This document shows, piece after piece, positions 60,586 to 64,000 of a stretch of 64,000 nucleotides of DNA. Source of the stretch: Fibrobacter sp. UWEL (GTDB taxonomy: Bacteria > Fibrobacterota > Fibrobacteria > Fibrobacterales > Fibrobacteraceae); contig NZ_FRBE01000001.1 in assembly GCF_900142535.1 (NCBI RefSeq), positions 1 through 64,000 of the forward strand, in the 5' to 3' direction. The translations under genes and the position numbers were made by a program. The notes below the pieces were generated by a model. That model was not told the DNA's origin, ran no database searches, and saw only the letters and a program-made list of their open reading frames with translations. Each line of letters starts with the position of its first letter. Position 1 is the first letter of the stretch.

Positions 60586-62307
60586 TTACTTCGCCCTAAT
60601 CTTTACGTTCAGAGTCACTCGCTTAGTGGGGTCCGCCATACTCTGGGCGATGAGCTCTGCTGTGTTACCTGCAGCATCGGGCTGAACAATCAGATATTCA
60701 GAGGACAGTTCCTGTTCTCCGCTATCATTTGATTTACAGCTGTTGACGGAATACTTGTTGTTGATGTAGTTCAAGGATTCGCAGGGGACGAACCAGGAAA
60801 TATCCTGGCCATTGTAATCGCCCCAGCTGGAGCCAGCCTTGAAGTTCATGATAAACTGGAATTCGTCTAGACGCAGGGTGTCGCCAACGGTTGCTCGAAT
60901 GTTATTACTAATGGAATCGTCTTCGGCATTATAGAAGTCCATAGTTTCCAAAATGCCAGGCTGTTGAACTAGGGTGTACAGCTGCAATACATAACGCAAG
61001 CTGTCGTCCACCTGAGCCAGAGGCTTGGAGTTGGTTCGGGTATAATGCAGGTAGAACGGTCCTTCGGGCATATCGCTGGCTACTACAAAAGAACCACCGT
61101 AGACGCTGTTGATGTCTTTCTGGGACTTCTTATTCTTATCGAGAATTTCAAGCTTTACTGGACTTGTGACGTTGTTTTCGTCATAGTTCTTGATCCAGTG
61201 TTTCACCAGAATGGAATCGCCCTTCTTGTAGTCGCCAATCCAGATGAACTGTTCCTGGTAAATATCGTACTTGGCTGCAAGATTTTTCGGGCGAGTTCTT
61301 TCGTATGTTTCGCCAGGATAGTGAATGGAATCCGGATGGGAGAAGTATTCTCCCTTTTCCAGTTCGCGAGCAGAAGTCCTAGCTTCAAAGAATGCGTAGG
61401 GACCAGTCCAAATGCTAGCGAAGTTCGTGGGCTGAATGTTCAAGTTCCAGGTGATGGAATCGTTAGGAATCAGCAAGGTATCCAGGCTGCTTTCAGATGC
61501 GCCAATGACTTCATCTCCATTAGTAAGTTCATAGCTTTTAACGTTGGTTCCCTGTGTGGTGACATTCACGCTATAGCCTTCGGTGGAAGAGAACTGAAGG
61601 GCAATTTTATCAGGGGCTTCGTCAATGAGGACGATGCCGCGGAGAGAATCGTTCATCTTCATCTGGAAGGGTTCTTTGGATCCTGTATACTCGTAGTAGG
61701 TTGTATCTATCAGAACCTTTACGCGAAGGCTAGTGGAATCCGTAAATTCGCCTCCGATTTCCAGATAGTAGTGCTGGTCCTTAAAGGCGACAAATTGGTT
61801 GGAATCCTTGAATACGCCATCTTCGCCAATGCCGAGACTGGGAATCATGAAGTTCACGAAAGCGGAGTCCTTTCGACCGTCTCCCTTGGAAACTGCGGTA
61901 AGGGCGCGGAGGTAATCACCGAATTCATTTTTGACACGGATGGTGTCATTTTTCATGTTGTAGGTGGATGCGTAAACGCGAATGCGGGTTCCCTTAGGAA
62001 ATTCTCCCAGGTACATGGGGAAGTTTCTGTCTAGACTATCTACGTAGAGAACGCTGCTGTCCATCTTGGAACTGTCCCCATGGAAGAGTTCCACGTAGAT
62101 TTTCATGGTGTCCCCGATGCTTACGGTATCCTTGTAGTTGATGTCAGCACGATCGCTTAAGGAGGTGCTGGACTTGAAGGATGCTACAGAGGAACTGCTA
62201 TCGGCTTCTTCGTCATTGCTGCTGGAAGAGCCGCTATCGCTACAGGCAGCAAGCAAGGTAAATGCTGCCAAACTAAAAGTGCCAAGAACGAGTTTCTTGA
62301 AGTTCAT
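60586..62307 (-). CDS. Large Fibrobacter-type lipoprotein
   Basis: 573 residues. A signal peptide with lipobox LLAAC (Cys22) is followed by a Ser/Asp-rich linker of about 25 residues. The rest is beta-rich, secreted, with no catalytic motif I recognise. Its start lies 10 bp after the stop of the large surface-protein gene, so the two are probably co-transcribed and may work together on the cell surface. Confidence 0.8.
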   Translation of the reverse strand: MNFKKLVLGTFSLAAFTLLAACSDSGSSSSNDEEADSSSSVASFKSSTSLSDRADINYKDTVSIGDTMKIYVELFHGDSSKMDSSVLYVDSLDRNFPMYLGEFPKGTRIRVYASTYNMKNDTIRVKNEFGDYLRALTAVSKGDGRKDSAFVNFMIPSLGIGEDGVFKDSNQFVAFKDQHYYLEIGGEFTDSTSLRVKVLIDTTYYEYTGSKEPFQMKMNDSLRGIVLIDEAPDKIALQFSSTEGYSVNVTTQGTNVKSYELTNGDEVIGASESSLDTLLIPNDSITWNLNIQPTNFASIWTGPYAFFEARTSARELEKGEYFSHPDSIHYPGETYERTRPKNLAAKYDIYQEQFIWIGDYKKGDSILVKHWIKNYDENNVTSPVKLEILDKNKKSQKDINSVYGGSFVVASDMPEGPFYLHYTRTNSKPLAQVDDSLRYVLQLYTLVQQPGILETMDFYNAEDDSISNNIRATVGDTLRLDEFQFIMNFKAGSSWGDYNGQDISWFVPCESLNYINNKYSVNSCKSNDSGEQELSSEYLIVQPDAAGNTAELIAQSMADPTKRVTLNVKIRAK

Positions 62308-62317
62308 GGATAATCTC

Positions 62318-64000
62318 CTAGTTCAGGATGTAGAATTTCTGTTCTGCGTTAAAGGCTTCGCCATTCACTTTCAAAATGTACTTTCCGGTGGGGAAGGCTT
62401 TTGCCTTGAACTTAAAGTTGATTTTCTTTTCGCCGTCCATTTCACGTGCGGCAACCGTAAGCATTCTCTTGCCGAATTCGTTGACGATTTCAATCTGGAC
62501 GAACTGGGGGTAACCAACGGTTAAGTCAAAGTTGCAGTCCAGGGAGAACTTGTCGATGTTTACCTTGGAAAGGGTGTAGCCGCCATCCATGGATTCACCA
62601 CCTACGGAACGGCTGTTGTCGTAATAGCCCACGAAAAGGCTGGGGGCCAACTGCTTGCCCGTGTTGCCAGACATGATGAAAGATTCCGTAGTGTCTGTTG
62701 CGGTGAGAATCAAGGTGTACAGCTTGGAATCATGCTTGCGCTTGAAGAATTCCGTAAAGGTGGGGGTGCGGAGGAATGCTCCCAGGGGTGCCTTGGGATT
62801 CAAGGTGATAATACCCAGGTAGTCTGCGAACTTTGTATCCACGCCACCACCGGAGTTTTTACGGATGTTGAACTGTCCGCCAGGCTGGGGAAGATTTGCG
62901 GGCGCATTTTCCCAAGTCAGTTCGTAGTCAGGCCAATCCACGCTTAACTTCTGATCACCGTAGTTCATGTTCTTGGAAGTTTCCTTCAGACCGAAAATAT
63001 TCAGCTGGATGGGCTTCTTGACGGAATCCGGATCGAATTCCAGTTTGAGAGCTACGTCAAACAAAGGACCAGGCAGTGCGGACAAGTCAAATTTCAAGTA
63101 GATCTTTCCTGCTGCGCCGCTTCTGTTGGAAAGCTGCAACGTGGGATCCGTATTGTGGGGTGTGTAGTTGTCAAATTCAGAAATCCAGGTTGCTGCACCT
63201 CTACCGCTGGGAATGTTGTCGCCCGTATGGTCCATGGTGGTATAGCGCTTGTCAAATACGTAAATGCGGCTGGTATCGGAACCGGTGGAATAACCGTCAT
63301 CGCCAGTGAAAATCACGTTATAGCGTCCACTTGCGGTAAAGGTCATGTCGGTTTCGTATTCCGTAGAGTCGGAAATAATCACCTTACCAGGACCGGAGCC
63401 CTTCTTCCATTTGACGGGAACTTCGCAGAGACCGTCCCCGCGGCCATCGTCCTGGATGGAACCGAAAATGTGGAGCTTGTTGGGCTGGACCAGCAACATT
63501 TCTTCGTGAATGGTGGCGATGGGCTTTTCGTTAGGACCTTGCTTGGGGGCGTATCCCACGAAGAGCGGCAGGAAGGAACCGCCTTCTTCACGCTGGGTCA
63601 GGTCCTTGCCGAACAGGGACTTGATCTTGGATGCGGGGCGGGATTCTTCTACAATCTTGTAGAAAGGATTTCCGCGGGTAAGAGTCTCGCGCAGACCTGA
63701 AACGGAAAGTCCGGAATTGTCGTTGATGAACAGCGGGCGATCCTTGGCCTTGTCGCTGGCGATGACTTCTACGCCCACCAGCTCTGCGGATGCCTTGTTG
63801 AAGTTATGGAGAAGGGTGTTTCCGTCCTTGGCGGTTAGACCGAGAATCCAGACGGTGCCTCCGTTATTGGAAATCTTCGGACCCTTGGTATCGCCGGTCA
63901 TGGACACCTGACGACCCCACAACTTCTGGTAGTTCAGCTGAATCGTTCCGATGGAAACGTCTTCCATAAAGACATCGCCTGTACCCACTTCGTCAGTTTC
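62318..64000 (-). CDS. Large surface protein with CBM96/DNRLRE-like module and C-terminal sorting-type tail (cut by window edge)
   Basis: 560 residues visible; the frame stays open to the right edge. About residues 150-240 look like a beta-sandwich. About 255-420 resemble a CBM96/DNRLRE carbohydrate-binding module (YLKFDLSALPGPLFDVALKL, then LTWENAPANLP). The last about 80 residues (VQIEIVNEFGKRML ... FPTGKYILKVNGE ... FYILN) resemble a type IX secretion C-terminal domain. The protein is probably displayed on the cell surface and binds polysaccharide. Domain assignments are by pattern only. Confidence 0.75.
   Translation of the reverse strand, partial: ETDEVGTGDVFMEDVSIGTIQLNYQKLWGRQVSMTGDTKGPKISNNGGTVWILGLTAKDGNTLLHNFNKASAELVGVEVIASDKAKDRPLFINDNSGLSVSGLRETLTRGNPFYKIVEESRPASKIKSLFGKDLTQREEGGSFLPLFVGYAPKQGPNEKPIATIHEEMLLVQPNKLHIFGSIQDDGRGDGLCEVPVKWKKGSGPGKVIISDSTEYETDMTFTASGRYNVIFTGDDGYSTGSDTSRIYVFDKRYTTMDHTGDNIPSGRGAATWISEFDNYTPHNTDPTLQLSNRSGAAGKIYLKFDLSALPGPLFDVALKLEFDPDSVKKPIQLNIFGLKETSKNMNYGDQKLSVDWPDYELTWENAPANLPQPGGQFNIRKNSGGGVDTKFADYLGIITLNPKAPLGAFLRTPTFTEFFKRKHDSKLYTLILTATDTTESFIMSGNTGKQLAPSLFVGYYDNSRSVGGESMDGGYTLSKVNIDKFSLDCNFDLTVGYPQFVQIEIVNEFGKRMLTVAAREMDGEKKINFKFKAKAFPTGKYILKVNGEAFNAEQKFYILN

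Overview
The window looks like chromosomal DNA of a Fibrobacter species. Three lipoproteins between 34.0 and 38.5 kb carry the Fibrobacter succinogenes major paralogous (FISUMP) domain, several lipoproteins have Ser-rich linkers right after the lipobox, one surface protein ends in a secretion-type C-terminal tail, and menaquinone is made by the futalosine route (mqnE). Most genes are housekeeping. Accessory DNA is limited to the left edge, the FISUMP cluster, scattered small palindromic repeats and the 57.9-60.6 kb stretch.

Layout. 1-3.1 kb: the C-terminal part of a diversity-generating-retroelement-type reverse transcriptase, cut by the edge, then a DUF4143 ATPase and a Fic protein. 3.2-6.6 kb (minus): trpE and a trpG-trpD fusion behind a leader peptide and attenuator. 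6.7-19.6 kb (minus): rel, an unknown gene and a complex I cluster (nuoA, fused nuoBC, nuoD, H to N) without nuoE, F, G. 19.8-30.9 kb: a lipoprotein, thrH, hslO, an OmpA-family protein, a DUF1353 protein, a polysaccharide tyrosine autokinase, a DJ-1 protein, a lone sufB and a sodium symporter. 30.9-38.5 kb: topB and FISUMP lipoproteins. 38.5-43 kb: a leucine leader and attenuator, leuA and an aminotransferase. 43-50.7 kb: mqnE, initiator tRNA, a PgsA-like enzyme, recN, trmB, an RNase Z-like protein and exoA. 50.9-57.8 kb (minus): a polyamine transporter (potD, C, B, A) split by tRNA-Thr and an SPFH protein, led by an aminotransferase. 57.9-64 kb: a 34-residue peptide gene, an HsdR_N-like protein, a GIY-YIG protein, xseA, an orphan Phd antitoxin and a lipoprotein plus surface-protein pair running off the right edge.

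How the genes fit together: complex I and mqnE point to menaquinone-linked anaerobic electron transport. trp and leu expression appears to be set by ribosome stalling in short leader ORFs. The most interesting signal is the matching design of the two attenuators: a sigma70-type promoter with a 17-nt spacer, 7 nt, then an ATG at or next to the predicted transcript 5' end, a short peptide rich in the regulatory amino acid, a protector hairpin, an 8-nt antiterminator and a terminator. The same promoter-to-ATG distance recurs at several ordinary genes, which suggests common leaderless transcription. A second theme is a family of small palindromes ending in ATGACA or GGATGACA. Several lie in frame inside genes (topB twice, an aminotransferase once), and one appears to supply a gene's ribosome-binding site and start codon.
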